DNA of 64,000 nt from Bacillota bacterium. GTDB lineage: Bacteria; Bacillota; Clostridia; Acetivibrionales; DSM-27016. The stretch's first letter is position 1, and each line of letters starts with the position of its first letter. Location of the stretch: positions 62,001-126,000 of the forward strand of contig JAEWDM010000034.1 of the NCBI GenBank assembly GCA_023390115.1. Direction: 5' to 3'. The notes under the pieces are model-generated. The model was given only the letters and a program-made list of their open reading frames with translations. It searched no databases and was not told the origin of the DNA. Below, in pieces: positions 7,878-15,237 of this stretch. The position numbers and the translations under genes were made by a program.

Positions 7878-9724
7878 GTCCGCCATTTCAGCAGCAGCGA
7901 GGAATTGATGATTACCGCCACTGAGCCCACGTTGTGTACCAAAGCACCGACGACCGGATTCAAGATTCCGGTTATAGCCAGAGCAATAGCAATAAAATTC
8001 AGCAGCATGGAGGCGGTGAGGTTTACTTTAATTGTCCGCATAGTCTTTTTTGCAAGCCCCAGGAGATGCGGTATTTGCTTGATATCGTCTCCCACCAGAA
8101 CAATATCTGCCGCGTCAATGGCAATATCGCTGCCAATTCCGCCCATGGCAATGCCTACAAGAGCTGCTTTTAATGCAGGCGCGTCATTAATGCCGTCCCC
8201 TACCATGCAGACAGCATCTCCCTTATTGTGATATACCCGGATTTTATCCAGCTTATTCTCAGGCAAACAGTCTGAATGCACTTCACCGATGCCTGCAATT
8301 TCTGCAATATGAGAAGCGGCTGCTGCCGCATCCCCGGTAAGTAAAACGGTTTGGACTCCGGTTTTATGAATTGCCTTGATTGTCTTATTGGCATCGGGGC
8401 GTATAGTGTCTGACAAAGCGATCATGCCGGAGGCAATTCCGTCTCTTGCAATATAAATGATGGTACAGCCGCTGGACTTTGCCTTTGCCGCCTTTTGGAG
8501 GAGCTCGGATGGAAGAGCAATGCCATGCTCTTCCATAAGTGCCTCGTTTCCAACAAAAATCTCTTGCCCGTAAACCTTGGCGGAAACACCCCGGCCGGCC
8601 AACAGGTTGAATTGCTCCGGCTGCTCCAGAGCCCCGTGCTTCTGCCGGCAGCCGGAAACAATTGCTTTTCCGAGAGGGTGCTCTGAGCGCAGTTCTGCAG
8701 ATGCCGCCAGAGTGAGAAGCGATGAGTTGTCCAGTGTGGGGTCAATACTATGTATTTGTGCCACCGTGAGTCTTCCGTAAGTGAGCGTGCCGGTTTTATC
8801 AAAGGCTATGCGCTTCACCTGTGAAAGCCGCTCTAATGCATCGCCCTCCCGGACCAGAATACCAAATTTTGTAGCGTTTCCGATACCGGCCATGATGGCG
8901 GTCGGAGTGGCAAGCACCAGCGCGCAGGGGCAGAAAACTACCAGAATGGTTACGGAACGGATGATCTCACCGGTGATGAACCAGGTTATGATGGCAGCCA
9001 ACAGTGCAATCACAACGATCCACGTGGCCCAACGGTCTGTAATTTTAACTATTCTGGCTTTTCCCGCATCGGCAGACTCTACAAGGCGAATCATGCGTTG
9101 CAGAGAGCTGTCTTCTCCGACCTTCTGCGCGATCATATCAAAAGTGCCGAATTGATTTACAGTTCCGCTGAATACTTCATCACCCTCGCTCTTATCCATT
9201 GGGAGCGATTCTCCCGTCATAACGGACTGGTCTATAGAGGTCTGCCCCTTAAGAATTATTCCGTCCACGGCAACGGTCTCTCCCGCAAGCACGCGCAAAA
9301 CATCTCCGATTTTTACCTGCCCGGCGGGAAGGATCGCTTCCTTTCCATCCTGTATGACACGGGCGGTAGTGGGTGTCAGATGAACCAGCTTTTCAATTCC
9401 CGCGCGGGCCTTCGCGACGGTGCGTTCCTCCAAATAAGCTCCGAGGGCCATGATGAATGCCACCTCGCCTGCGGCAAACGTTTCTCCGATAAAAATAGCT
9501 GCAATTAGTGCGATAGATACCAGAACATCTGCCTTGATATCAAACTCTGTAACTATTCCTACAACGGCTCCTTTCACTATCGGGATGCCGCACAGCAAAA
9601 TTGCTATCCATGCCGCGTCGATGGGAAGATTACCAATATTAAAAAAGCTGATAATGAGCGCGGGGATGGAGAGTGTTAGGAAAAGTATTGTCCGTTTTCC
9701 TTCATTTTTCAGAAATATAATCAA
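7874..9724 (-). CDS. Heavy-metal P1B-type ATPase
   Basis: 616 residues from a TTG start at 9724, chosen because AAAGGAG lies 9 bases upstream and a longer frame would include the promoter and operators. Membrane metal exporter: 'MTGES' actuator loop, metal-site FCPCALVLATP, phosphorylation site FDKTGTLT, SEHPL nucleotide-site motif, and hinge GDGINDAPAL. There is no N-terminal heavy-metal-associated domain. The last membrane helix reads HNVGSVAVIINSS rather than the ADxGA of CadA/ZntA, so the ion is uncertain. Cu(I) is suggested only by the CsoR-type regulator and its operators. Confidence 0.9.
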   Translation of the reverse strand: MIIFLKNEGKRTILFLTLSIPALIISFFNIGNLPIDAAWIAILLCGIPIVKGAVVGIVTEFDIKADVLVSIALIAAIFIGETFAAGEVAFIMALGAYLEERTVAKARAGIEKLVHLTPTTARVIQDGKEAILPAGQVKIGDVLRVLAGETVAVDGIILKGQTSIDQSVMTGESLPMDKSEGDEVFSGTVNQFGTFDMIAQKVGEDSSLQRMIRLVESADAGKARIVKITDRWATWIVVIALLAAIITWFITGEIIRSVTILVVFCPCALVLATPTAIMAGIGNATKFGILVREGDALERLSQVKRIAFDKTGTLTYGRLTVAQIHSIDPTLDNSSLLTLAASAELRSEHPLGKAIVSGCRQKHGALEQPEQFNLLAGRGVSAKVYGQEIFVGNEALMEEHGIALPSELLQKAAKAKSSGCTIIYIARDGIASGMIALSDTIRPDANKTIKAIHKTGVQTVLLTGDAAAAASHIAEIAGIGEVHSDCLPENKLDKIRVYHNKGDAVCMVGDGINDAPALKAALVGIAMGGIGSDIAIDAADIVLVGDDIKQIPHLLGLAKKTMRTIKVNLTASMLLNFIAIALAITGILNPVVGALVHNVGSVAVIINSSLLLKWRT

Positions 9725-9742
9725 GCAGTGCAACTCCTTTCT

Positions 9743-9758
9743 ATACCCATGGGGGTAT
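9743..9758. promoter_or_regulatory. CsoR-type operator 2 of the ATPase gene
   Basis: ATACCCATGGGGGTAT, the exact reverse complement of operator 1 at 9768-9783, centred 25 bases away. It lies in the 5' leader just upstream of the ribosome site. Confidence 0.78.
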
Positions 9759-9764
9759 GGGTAT

Positions 9765-9793
9765 ATTATACCCCCATGGGTATCCCGTGTCAA
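9765..9793 (-). promoter_or_regulatory. Promoter of the P-type ATPase gene
   Basis: On the minus strand TTGACA (9788-9793), 17-base spacer, TATAAT (9765-9770): both hexamers match consensus. An operator fills the spacer, so repressor and polymerase would compete. Confidence 0.88.
9768..9783. promoter_or_regulatory. CsoR-type operator 1 of the ATPase gene
   Basis: ATACCCCCATGGGTAT lies between the -35 and -10 boxes. C/G-tract inverted repeats flanked by AT are typical CsoR-family sites. Confidence 0.8.
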
Positions 9794-9800
9794 TAATAAA

Positions 9801-9830
9801 AAGGCAGCCGCTTCGTAAAGCGGCTGCCTT
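9801..9830 (-). terminator. Terminator after csoR
   Basis: Perfect 13-bp stem: AAGGCAGCCGCTT (9801-9813) with AAGCGGCTGCCTT (9818-9830). On the minus strand it is followed by a T-run. It separates the csoR transcript from the ATPase promoter. Confidence 0.9.
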
Positions 9831-9852
9831 AATTCGTAACACTTTAAATTTT

Positions 9853-10116
9853 CTATGACATCCTTGAAAAATGCTCTACTGCCTTGGCAAAATCCTCAAT
9901 GGTTTTGTCTGCATCGCCATGCTCAATTCCTTCACGGACACAGTGGTTTAGGTGACCCTCTAAAACAACCTGCCCGACCTTGTGCAGGGCACTTTTAGCA
10001 GCGTTTATCTGAATGAGGACATCTTCACAGGGAACGTCTTCGTCCACCATCTTGTCTATGGCCTTAATTTGTCCCATGATTTTATTGAGCCGCCTGTGCA
10101 GGTTATCGCAATCCAT
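9853..10116 (-). CDS. csoR: CsoR-family copper-sensing repressor
   Basis: 87 residues from ATG 10116. The Cu(I) triad is spaced exactly as in CsoR: C30, H55 and C59 (C-x24-H-x3-C). The all-helical fold is indicated by 'LNKIMGQIKAIDKMVDEDV'. The protein is a DNA-binding tetramer that releases DNA on binding Cu(I). The start is uncertain: AAAGGAGGTGGG sits 18 bases from ATG 10116 but directly before an in-frame ATT at 10131, which would give a 92-residue protein. Longer frames would translate the operator. It has its own promoter and operator and likely controls the neighbouring ATPase too. Confidence 0.88.
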   Translation of the reverse strand: MDCDNLHRRLNKIMGQIKAIDKMVDEDVPCEDVLIQINAAKSALHKVGQVVLEGHLNHCVREGIEHGDADKTIEDFAKAVEHFSRMS

Positions 10117-10142
10117 ACATTTGCGCGTAATCCCACCTCCTT

Positions 10143-10160
10143 TATACCCATAGGGGTATA
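10143..10160. promoter_or_regulatory. CsoR-type operator at the csoR promoter
   Basis: TATACCCATAGGGGTATA, differing by one base from the ATPase operators over the 16-bp core. It covers the predicted transcription start, consistent with autorepression. Confidence 0.8.
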
Positions 10161-10165
10161 AAAAC

Positions 10166-10194
10166 ACTATACCATTTTTAAACTATACCGTCAA
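10166..10194 (-). promoter_or_regulatory. csoR promoter
   Basis: Minus strand TTGACG (10189-10194), 17-base spacer, TATAGT (10166-10171). It starts right after the preceding M23 gene ends. Confidence 0.75.
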
Positions 10195-10195
10195 A

Positions 10196-10951
10196 TTAAA
10201 ATTGCTGCACACTTATATTACTCACGCCTTGTCCTCTGGAGATATATGGCGGATATGAATTTATGCTATCCGCTGAAGCTTTTCTATCATCGAATAATTC
10301 ATAGTTTTCTGTTGAATTTACCGTCAGTCCGTTAAATTCAATAGGAAGCCCGGGTGATGAATAAAAGCTTAATCCTGCTTGTATGTGAAAATGAAGATGA
10401 GGTTCGGAGCTGTTTCCGGAATTTCCGCACTGTGCTATCTTCTCTCCTCTGGATACATGCTGGCTGACGGAAACTTTAATGCTGTCCGGCTTCAAATGCG
10501 CCAAAAGGGAGTACTCACCTTTGCCATGCTGAGTAAGCACATAGTTCCCTCGAATGTCGGAGGAAGCACAAGTAGCTTTTCTATCAACGGTAATCTTGCT
10601 GTCGGGGTTCCCATCACCAACTTCAACAACTATTCCATCGGCTGGTGCCAATATATCCTTGCCATAGCAGTAAAAGGACCCGGGGCTTGTTTCTTCGCCG
10701 TTAAAACTTTTTCCGGATTTATCTAAGATGATAAAGTCATAAGCATATCTCTGCGTTGGAATTTCCCACGAATGAGAATCATTTTGAGTTACTCCTCCAT
10801 TAACAACTGTCCATTCTCCATTAAACGGCAAGGAGTAATTAACGGCGCATGAATAATTATCCTTATTGGGCAGCTCTCCTTGACGCTTATATTCCAGCTT
10901 AATAATTCCGCATATCTGTTTAATAGATTGTATCAGCACAGAAGGGTTCAT
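10196..10951 (-). CDS. M23-family metallopeptidase without a signal peptide
   Basis: 251 residues. The M23/LytM core is clear: YAYDFIILD (zinc-ligand region), 'DILAPADGIVVEVGDG', YSLLAHLKPDSI and the HxH motif GNSGNSSEPHLHFHIQ. No signal peptide or membrane helix is visible, and the N-terminus starts MNPSVLIQSIKQICG. It is therefore either cytoplasmic, released by lysis, or exported by another route. GAGGTGA precedes the ATG. The usual role of such enzymes is cutting peptidoglycan cross-links; the substrate here is unknown. Confidence 0.85.
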   Translation of the reverse strand: MNPSVLIQSIKQICGIIKLEYKRQGELPNKDNYSCAVNYSLPFNGEWTVVNGGVTQNDSHSWEIPTQRYAYDFIILDKSGKSFNGEETSPGSFYCYGKDILAPADGIVVEVGDGNPDSKITVDRKATCASSDIRGNYVLTQHGKGEYSLLAHLKPDSIKVSVSQHVSRGEKIAQCGNSGNSSEPHLHFHIQAGLSFYSSPGLPIEFNGLTVNSTENYELFDDRKASADSINSYPPYISRGQGVSNISVQQF

Positions 10952-10973
10952 TCAAATCACCTCTTTTTTCATA

Positions 10974-11015
10974 ATATAACGCGCTATAAAATTAAATATT
11001 TTCTTTTTCTTTAGA
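10974..11015 (+). repeat. Degenerate partial copy of the inverted-repeat element
   Basis: The stretch ATAACGCGCTATAAAATTAA and the following pyrimidine-rich run match the core of the element at 11726-11834, with several changes. It lies between the M23 and GNAT genes. Assignment is by eye only. Confidence 0.4.
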
Positions 11016-11022
11016 AGGGAAG

Positions 11023-11604
11023 TCACACGGCCAATATATTTAATTGAGTTATCGGGATGACGGGAGCAGGAGTGTCCGGATGATCTCTGAGCATCTTTTC
11101 CATCCATATCATATCATACCACATGCCGAATTTATAGCCGCATTTTGTGAAATGAGCAGCCTTTATATACCCTAAACGTTCATGAAAAGCCATGCTTGTA
11201 TTGTCAAGATGTGCGTCCTTATACTGTGTGTATGCAATACAGGCGTTCAAGTTGATAATATTCTGGCGCTTAAGGATATCCTCCAAAGCCAGATACAGCT
11301 TTTTGCCCAAGCCCTTGCCTCTGCAATCCTGGCTTATATACACAGTGGTTTCAACTGCCCAATTGTATGCCGCCCGCCGCTTAAATGCCGATGCATAAGC
11401 ATAACCGGCAATGCGGCTCTTTTCCAGCGCAACGATGTACGGGTACATTTGCAGGGTGTCGCTGATTCGCTGTGAAAACTCTGTAATAGAAGGTATGTTA
11501 TATTCAAAAGTTATGGCAGTATCCGTAACATAGGGGGCATAAATCCTCAGAATTTCTTCTGCATCCGCTTCTTCTGCCATCCTGAGCAAGATATTTGTAT
11601 TCAT
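11023..11604 (-). CDS. GNAT N-acetyltransferase, phosphinothricin/YwnH-like
   Basis: 193 residues. Reads like the PAT/bar group: 'RMAEEADAEEILRIYAPYVTDTAITFEY' at the start, 'VYISQDCRGKGLGKKLY' acetyl-CoA pyrophosphate loop (about 89-105), and 'AFHERLGYIKAAHF...GMWYDMIWMEK' at the end. Such enzymes acetylate amines such as phosphinothricin, methionine sulfoximine or other amino-acid analogues. It is a single gene with AAGGAAGG before the ATG. The substrate is not certain. Confidence 0.87.
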   Translation of the reverse strand: MNTNILLRMAEEADAEEILRIYAPYVTDTAITFEYNIPSITEFSQRISDTLQMYPYIVALEKSRIAGYAYASAFKRRAAYNWAVETTVYISQDCRGKGLGKKLYLALEDILKRQNIINLNACIAYTQYKDAHLDNTSMAFHERLGYIKAAHFTKCGYKFGMWYDMIWMEKMLRDHPDTPAPVIPITQLNILAV

Positions 11605-11725
11605 TTTTAAGGCCTTCCTTCACGTGAGCTTTATAACTGTATTATATGAATAATGGGAATATAGCTATGAGATCAAGAACACACTGTTAATAAGTCCCAA
11701 TATATTATACCCTATTATATCCTAT

Positions 11726-11834
11726 AGATAACGAACTGTAAAACTAAATATTTTCTTTTCCTAAAGGTTCGTTATCTCATATACTTTCTTAACGAAATTT
11801 TATATTGAGTTTTAGAGTGATCACTCTAAAGAGT
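11726..11834 (+). repeat. Inverted-repeat element, copy A
   Basis: AGATAACGAAC (11726-11736) pairs with GTTCGTTATCT (11767-11777) around an AT-rich loop. A conserved tail follows and ends in the perfect 20-bp palindrome TTTAGAGTGATCACTCTAAA (11811-11830). Copy B at 23147-23261 is the same element in opposite orientation, about 11.4 kb away. It carries no gene and looks like a MITE or REP-like element; transcription-regulating use is possible. Confidence 0.7.
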
Positions 11835-12013
11835 GCGTTGACTATAATTTTCTTTGAAAATAAACTGATATTCCCTATGCTGTTGCCGAAGTGTACTAAA
11901 TTTCCCTGGATTTATTGACAAGCTGCTTCTTCTTATAGTGGTATTACTGTAACTTTTTTATGATATGGTCATAAAATAATAGCATAGTATAAGAATTTTT
12001 AAGGAGATAAGCT

Positions 12014-12934
12014 ATGCTTCTAAATATGGATTTTGTTCGCCAATCACTGGATATACATTTGTTTTTTGTAAGGATCATGAAGGAACACTCATTTTTTCTT
12101 GAAGCGGGATTTACGCCTAGAGACGGGAGCTTTATTCAACAGGCGGATACTTTCAGGAAGGCTTTTGATAGTATTCTAGAAGAAGTAATATTGCTCTCTA
12201 ACGGTGTTGCCAGCCCCGGGGTGCTTCAATCAGGAGAAGTAATAACGCCGTATACGCTGAAAGTGGAAATAGCCTCTTCCTACTTTACAGGAGTGCAAAT
12301 ACCGATTGGATTAACACAAGCCGAGGCTGGATTGGCAGGTGGAGGCTTGACAACCGTGTCTCCCTTGCTTGAACAGAGAGTCTTTATGCTTAACCAAAGG
12401 GTGATAGGTCTAATCATTTCATTAATACAATTTAAAACTACGATTTTAGCAAATGTTTTGTCATGTAAAATGTTTACCGTTAATTATCCGTTACTGATTG
12501 ACCACATTTTACGAGAAGCAAAATTTTACTTGCAAACGCTTCAAAGAATTCAAAACAGAGAAAATATTAATATTGAGAGAGAAGCCTTTGAACAGGAGCT
12601 GTTTTGGAATACGATTATGGCTGAGCATGCAAAATTCATCAGAGGACTGCTTGACCCAACGGAAAACGAATTAATCAATAAAGCTAATAACTTTGGAAAA
12701 GAATTTGACCAACTGACAAATGAAGCAAAGGCTGCAATGGATATGACAGTACCGCTGGAAAAGGTTACGGATAAAAGCCTTAAAGCAACACGGGAAATTC
12801 GGGATTTTAAGGCGCAGGGAACGCAGGGATTGCTTGAATGCAAGGTTAAATCTATAATAATACCATTGTTGGCTGACCATACATTACGTGAGGCGAATCA
12901 CTATTTGAGGCTTTTAAAAATATTTAAAAAATAA
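12014..12934 (+). CDS. DUF2935 domain protein
   Basis: 306 residues, all-helical, with two related halves: 'QSLDIHLFFVRIMKEHSFFLEAGF' near the start and 'EQELFWNTIMAEHAKFIRGLLDP' at about 195-217. Each half carries E/H residues of the kind found in haemerythrin-like or ferritin-like helical bundles. This matches the DUF2935 family of Bacilli and Clostridia, whose function is not known. AAGGAG lies before the ATG. It sits just downstream of repeat copy A. Confidence 0.8.
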   Translation: MLLNMDFVRQSLDIHLFFVRIMKEHSFFLEAGFTPRDGSFIQQADTFRKAFDSILEEVILLSNGVASPGVLQSGEVITPYTLKVEIASSYFTGVQIPIGLTQAEAGLAGGGLTTVSPLLEQRVFMLNQRVIGLIISLIQFKTTILANVLSCKMFTVNYPLLIDHILREAKFYLQTLQRIQNRENINIEREAFEQELFWNTIMAEHAKFIRGLLDPTENELINKANNFGKEFDQLTNEAKAAMDMTVPLEKVTDKSLKATREIRDFKAQGTQGLLECKVKSIIIPLLADHTLREANHYLRLLKIFKK

Positions 12935-13062
12935 ATGTGAATATGGCGTAATTATTAAAGCCGATTTTTATTTAGAATTGGCACCTGGAGGGAAAGATAT
13001 AATTATATCAAGAAGGGAAATTATTGGAGACTAACATTTATATTCGAAGAAGGGTGATTGCG

Positions 13063-13269
13063 GTGAAAAAAGAAATATATTTGGCAGGCGGGTGCTTTTG
13101 GGGGATGGAAAAGTACCTGCAAAACATTCCCGGTGTTATTTCTACAGAGGTTGGATATGCCAATGGCAATACGAAAAATCCGACTTACAGAGAGGTGTGC
13201 TGCAATAATACCGGGCATGCGGAGACTGTAAAGTTGGAATATGATGATACAATAACAGCATTACCATAA
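13063..13269 (+). pseudogene. msrA: Truncated peptide-methionine (S)-S-oxide reductase
   Basis: 68 residues from a GTG at 13063 with AAGGGTG upstream. The catalytic segment AGGCFWGMEKYLQNIPGV and the following GYANGNTKNPTYREVCCNNTGHAE are MsrA. The frame stops after EYDDTITALP, whereas the enzyme is normally over 150 residues, and the missing half is not seen in the other frames downstream. MsrA reduces methionine sulfoxide with thioredoxin. With the central fold cut in half, this is very likely a dead remnant. Confidence 0.82.
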
Positions 13270-13350
13270 AGCTCCATCACACTCAGGCAGAGCTGCTGTT
13301 ATCTCCTTGAGATGTGTGGGGCGGCCTGCAGGAATACATCCGGCAGGAGG

Positions 13351-13776
13351 CTATTTTGGATGTACCCTTATTTGAACCAGACTGATTACATCATTCAGAA
13401 TTTCCCTCTCTGTGACATTTATCATCAGCCAGCGGCCTCCGGCAGAAAAGGGGGTTTTTTGATACAGGTCTTGTGTGTACTTGCTAAAGGAAGGAAGCAG
13501 CAGCTCGACTTCAGAGCTTTCCTTACTCCCTGCCACTATGAGAGCAATAAAAAAGCCTTCCATTGGGTAAAGCGTACATAAGGATTTCCCGCTTTTTTGA
13601 TATTTTACATTCCAACCGGGCTGCATTGAGCACCGGCTATAAGATAATTTGGGCTGAATGTTATAAGTGTCTTTCAAAAAGGCATTCAGACTTTCCCATA
13701 ATCCGCTGCCTATATATTTATCGATATCATTTAAATTCGGGGGATTGTTTTGGTCGTAAAGTATATTCCATTCCAT
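13351..13776 (-). CDS. DUF3788 family protein
   Basis: 141 residues, soluble. Contains the conserved core of the family: 'GWNVKYQKSGKSLCTLYP' followed by 'GFFIALIVAGSKESSEVELLL', and an ending 'GRWLMINVTEREILNDVISLVQIR'. The fold is probably SRPBCC/YdhG-like, and the function is unknown. GAGGTGA precedes the ATG at 13776. It faces the broken msrA end to end and has no operon partner. Confidence 0.78.
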   Translation of the reverse strand: MEWNILYDQNNPPNLNDIDKYIGSGLWESLNAFLKDTYNIQPKLSYSRCSMQPGWNVKYQKSGKSLCTLYPMEGFFIALIVAGSKESSEVELLLPSFSKYTQDLYQKTPFSAGGRWLMINVTEREILNDVISLVQIRVHPK

Positions 13777-13922
13777 ATAAAAACTTCACCTCAGTAAAAA
13801 AGATTTTATTACCTGTTAATTTGCTTTAAGCTGGCTGCTTTCCCGGTCCATTTGGAGACATTCTTAAAACAACATATCCCATTTTGCCGAAGCGGTGAAA
13901 CAGCTTTAAGGAGCCTTGACAG

Positions 13923-14288
13923 TTATTTTTCTGAAATATGAAGAAGTCCCTGGTCGAATATGCGCTTGACATGCTCGTCATCAAGAGAGTAATAGACAAC
14001 CTTGCCGTCCTTCCTGAATTTAACGAGCCTTGACTGCTTTAAAACCCTGAGCTGGTGAGAGATGGCAGACTGCGTCATGTTAAGAAGAACTGCTATGTCG
14101 CATACGCACATTTCTGAAGCAAATAATGCATAAAGAATTTTTATTCTGGTGGTATCACCGAATGCTTTAAAAAGCTCCGCCAAATCATAAAGCGTCTCTT
14201 CAGGAGGAATATTTTCTCTAACCTTGTCCACTATATCATTGTGGATTGAAAGGCATTCACATTTTATGGCTTCTTGAGTATCATCCAT
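13923..14288 (-). CDS. ArsR/SmtB-family metal sensor (CadC-like)
   Basis: 121 residues with a winged helix 'NMTQSAISHQLRVLKQSRLVKFRKDGKVVYY'-type core. Both classic metal sites are visible: an alpha3N-type cysteine set (C10, C12, C61, C63, the last two in CVCD) and an alpha5 zinc site D104-x-H106-x10-H117-x2-E120. This combination is known from CadC/ZiaR repressors of Cd, Pb and Zn export. No exporter is adjacent. Its promoter box matches that of the ICMT-like gene about 8 kb away, which is the likely target along with itself. Confidence 0.9.
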   Translation of the reverse strand: MDDTQEAIKCECLSIHNDIVDKVRENIPPEETLYDLAELFKAFGDTTRIKILYALFASEMCVCDIAVLLNMTQSAISHQLRVLKQSRLVKFRKDGKVVYYSLDDEHVKRIFDQGLLHISEK

Positions 14289-14328
14289 TCAATTATCCTC
14301 CATAACACATTGATATATTTAAAGAAAT

Positions 14329-14357
14329 ATTATATTATTCAGTTGTATAAATGTCAA
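14329..14357 (-). promoter_or_regulatory. Promoter of the arsR-family gene
   Basis: Minus strand TTGACA (14352-14357), 17-base spacer, TATAAT (14329-14334): a full consensus promoter. Confidence 0.88.
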
Positions 14358-14365
14358 TACACATA

Positions 14366-14379
14366 TGAAGGAATGTTCA
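14366..14379 (-). promoter_or_regulatory. ArsR/SmtB-type operator at the arsR promoter
   Basis: TGAA-N6-TTCA within ATATGAAGGAATGTTCAA, eight bases upstream of the -35. It matches the boxes at 6222-6235 and 6279-6292. Confidence 0.72.
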
Positions 14380-14467
14380 ATTTTATAAATTGTCTCTGCG
14401 CTGGAAATATACTCCGGATAATCTCTTGTCCGGCAAAATTATGAATTGCAGTTTTTTTATATACTTC

Positions 14468-14496
14468 TTGACAAAAGAAAACAGAAGAGTTAATAT
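14468..14496 (+). promoter_or_regulatory. Promoter of the first TetR-ABC-ABC cassette
   Basis: TTGACA (14468-14473), 17-base spacer, TAATAT (14491-14496). The -10 box lies inside the operator palindrome. Confidence 0.85.
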
Positions 14497-14523
14497 AACA
14501 TTGTTATATAACAATGTTATATT
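14492..14523. promoter_or_regulatory. TetR operator, perfect 32-bp palindrome
   Basis: Built of ATAACATTGTTAT followed by ATAACAATGTTAT, with matching AT flanks. It overlaps the -10 and transcription start, so the TetR protein encoded just downstream probably represses its own operon. A related palindrome precedes the TetR gene at 60367. Confidence 0.85.
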
Positions 14524-14542
14524 TTAAGGAGGAGGGAATAAA

Positions 14543-15151
14543 ATCGCTGAGGATACCCTACAGAACATAATGAACTGCGGCCGGGATGAATTTTTGCAAA
14601 AAGGCTTTGAAGGCGCATCGCTGCGGGCCATAGCAAAGGCGGCAGGCGTGACAACCGGAGCTATCTACGGTTACTTCTCTGACAAAAAGGCCTTGTTTGA
14701 TGCTCTGGTATCCCCGCCGGCAAAGGAATTTCTTGACAAATATATAGCAACTCACCGGGAGTTTTCCATGCGTCCGGCGGAAAGACAGGCGGATGAGCTG
14801 GCTCAGGCTTCCGATGAGAGTATGGTGTGGATGGTGGAATATATCTACAGCAATTATGATACGTTTAAGCTTTTGATTTGCTGCTCCGCCGGTACGGAGT
14901 ATGCTGCTTATGTAAATGAAATGGTGGAGGTGGAAGCTCAGTCAGCTTTCAGCTTTATCGCTGATATGCGCCGGGCCGGGCATCAGGTGCAAGAAGTGGA
15001 TGAGCAGTTGGTTCATATTCTGTCAAATGTGCTTTTTTCCGGGATGTTTGAAATTGTAGCTCACGATATGCCAAGGGAGAAAGCAAAACGCTATATTGAC
15101 AGCCTGAAGAAGTTTTATAGGGCTGGTTGGTTCCAAATTTTGGGGCTTTGA
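14543..15151 (+). CDS. TetR-family regulator of the first ABC cassette
   Basis: About 202 residues. The HTH segment ASLRAIAKAAGVTTGAIYGY is near the N-terminus; the rest is the helical ligand-binding part, ending FYRAGWFQILGL. The start is unusual: AAGGAGGAGGG sits 7-10 bases before an ATC codon (14543), giving (M)AEDTLQNIMNCGRDEFLQ, which matches the N-terminus of the paralogue at 60367. The only nearby ATG (14570) is over 30 bases from the ribosome site and would cut the first helix. It heads an operon with two ABC exporters. The ligand is unknown. Confidence 0.87.
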   Translation: MAEDTLQNIMNCGRDEFLQKGFEGASLRAIAKAAGVTTGAIYGYFSDKKALFDALVSPPAKEFLDKYIATHREFSMRPAERQADELAQASDESMVWMVEYIYSNYDTFKLLICCSAGTEYAAYVNEMVEVEAQSAFSFIADMRRAGHQVQEVDEQLVHILSNVLFSGMFEIVAHDMPREKAKRYIDSLKKFYRAGWFQILGL

Positions 15152-15176
15152 TAAGCTTCAAAAAATTTTACCATGA

Positions 15177-15196
15177 AAGTTAGAGTTGTTTAACTT
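15177..15196. promoter_or_regulatory. GTTAG-N6-TTAAC box before the first ABC gene
   Basis: Imperfect palindrome AAGTTAG-N6-TTAACTT between the TetR and ABC genes. Equivalent boxes occur at 46930-46955 and 61025-61042. The half-site resembles DtxR/IdeR half-sites, but with wider spacing; the binder is unknown. Confidence 0.55.
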
Positions 15197-15237
15197 AGCT
15201 TGTTATCTTAAATAATTAAAATGAAAGGGGTGTTTCG

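Noticed and set aside
7874..9724. Naming the P-type ATPase copA or cadA
   Set aside because: No N-terminal metal domain and a final helix that fits neither group cleanly; the CsoR link alone does not fix the metal.
13063..13269. Functional MsrA
   Set aside because: Only the first half of the enzyme is present and no continuation is seen in any frame downstream.
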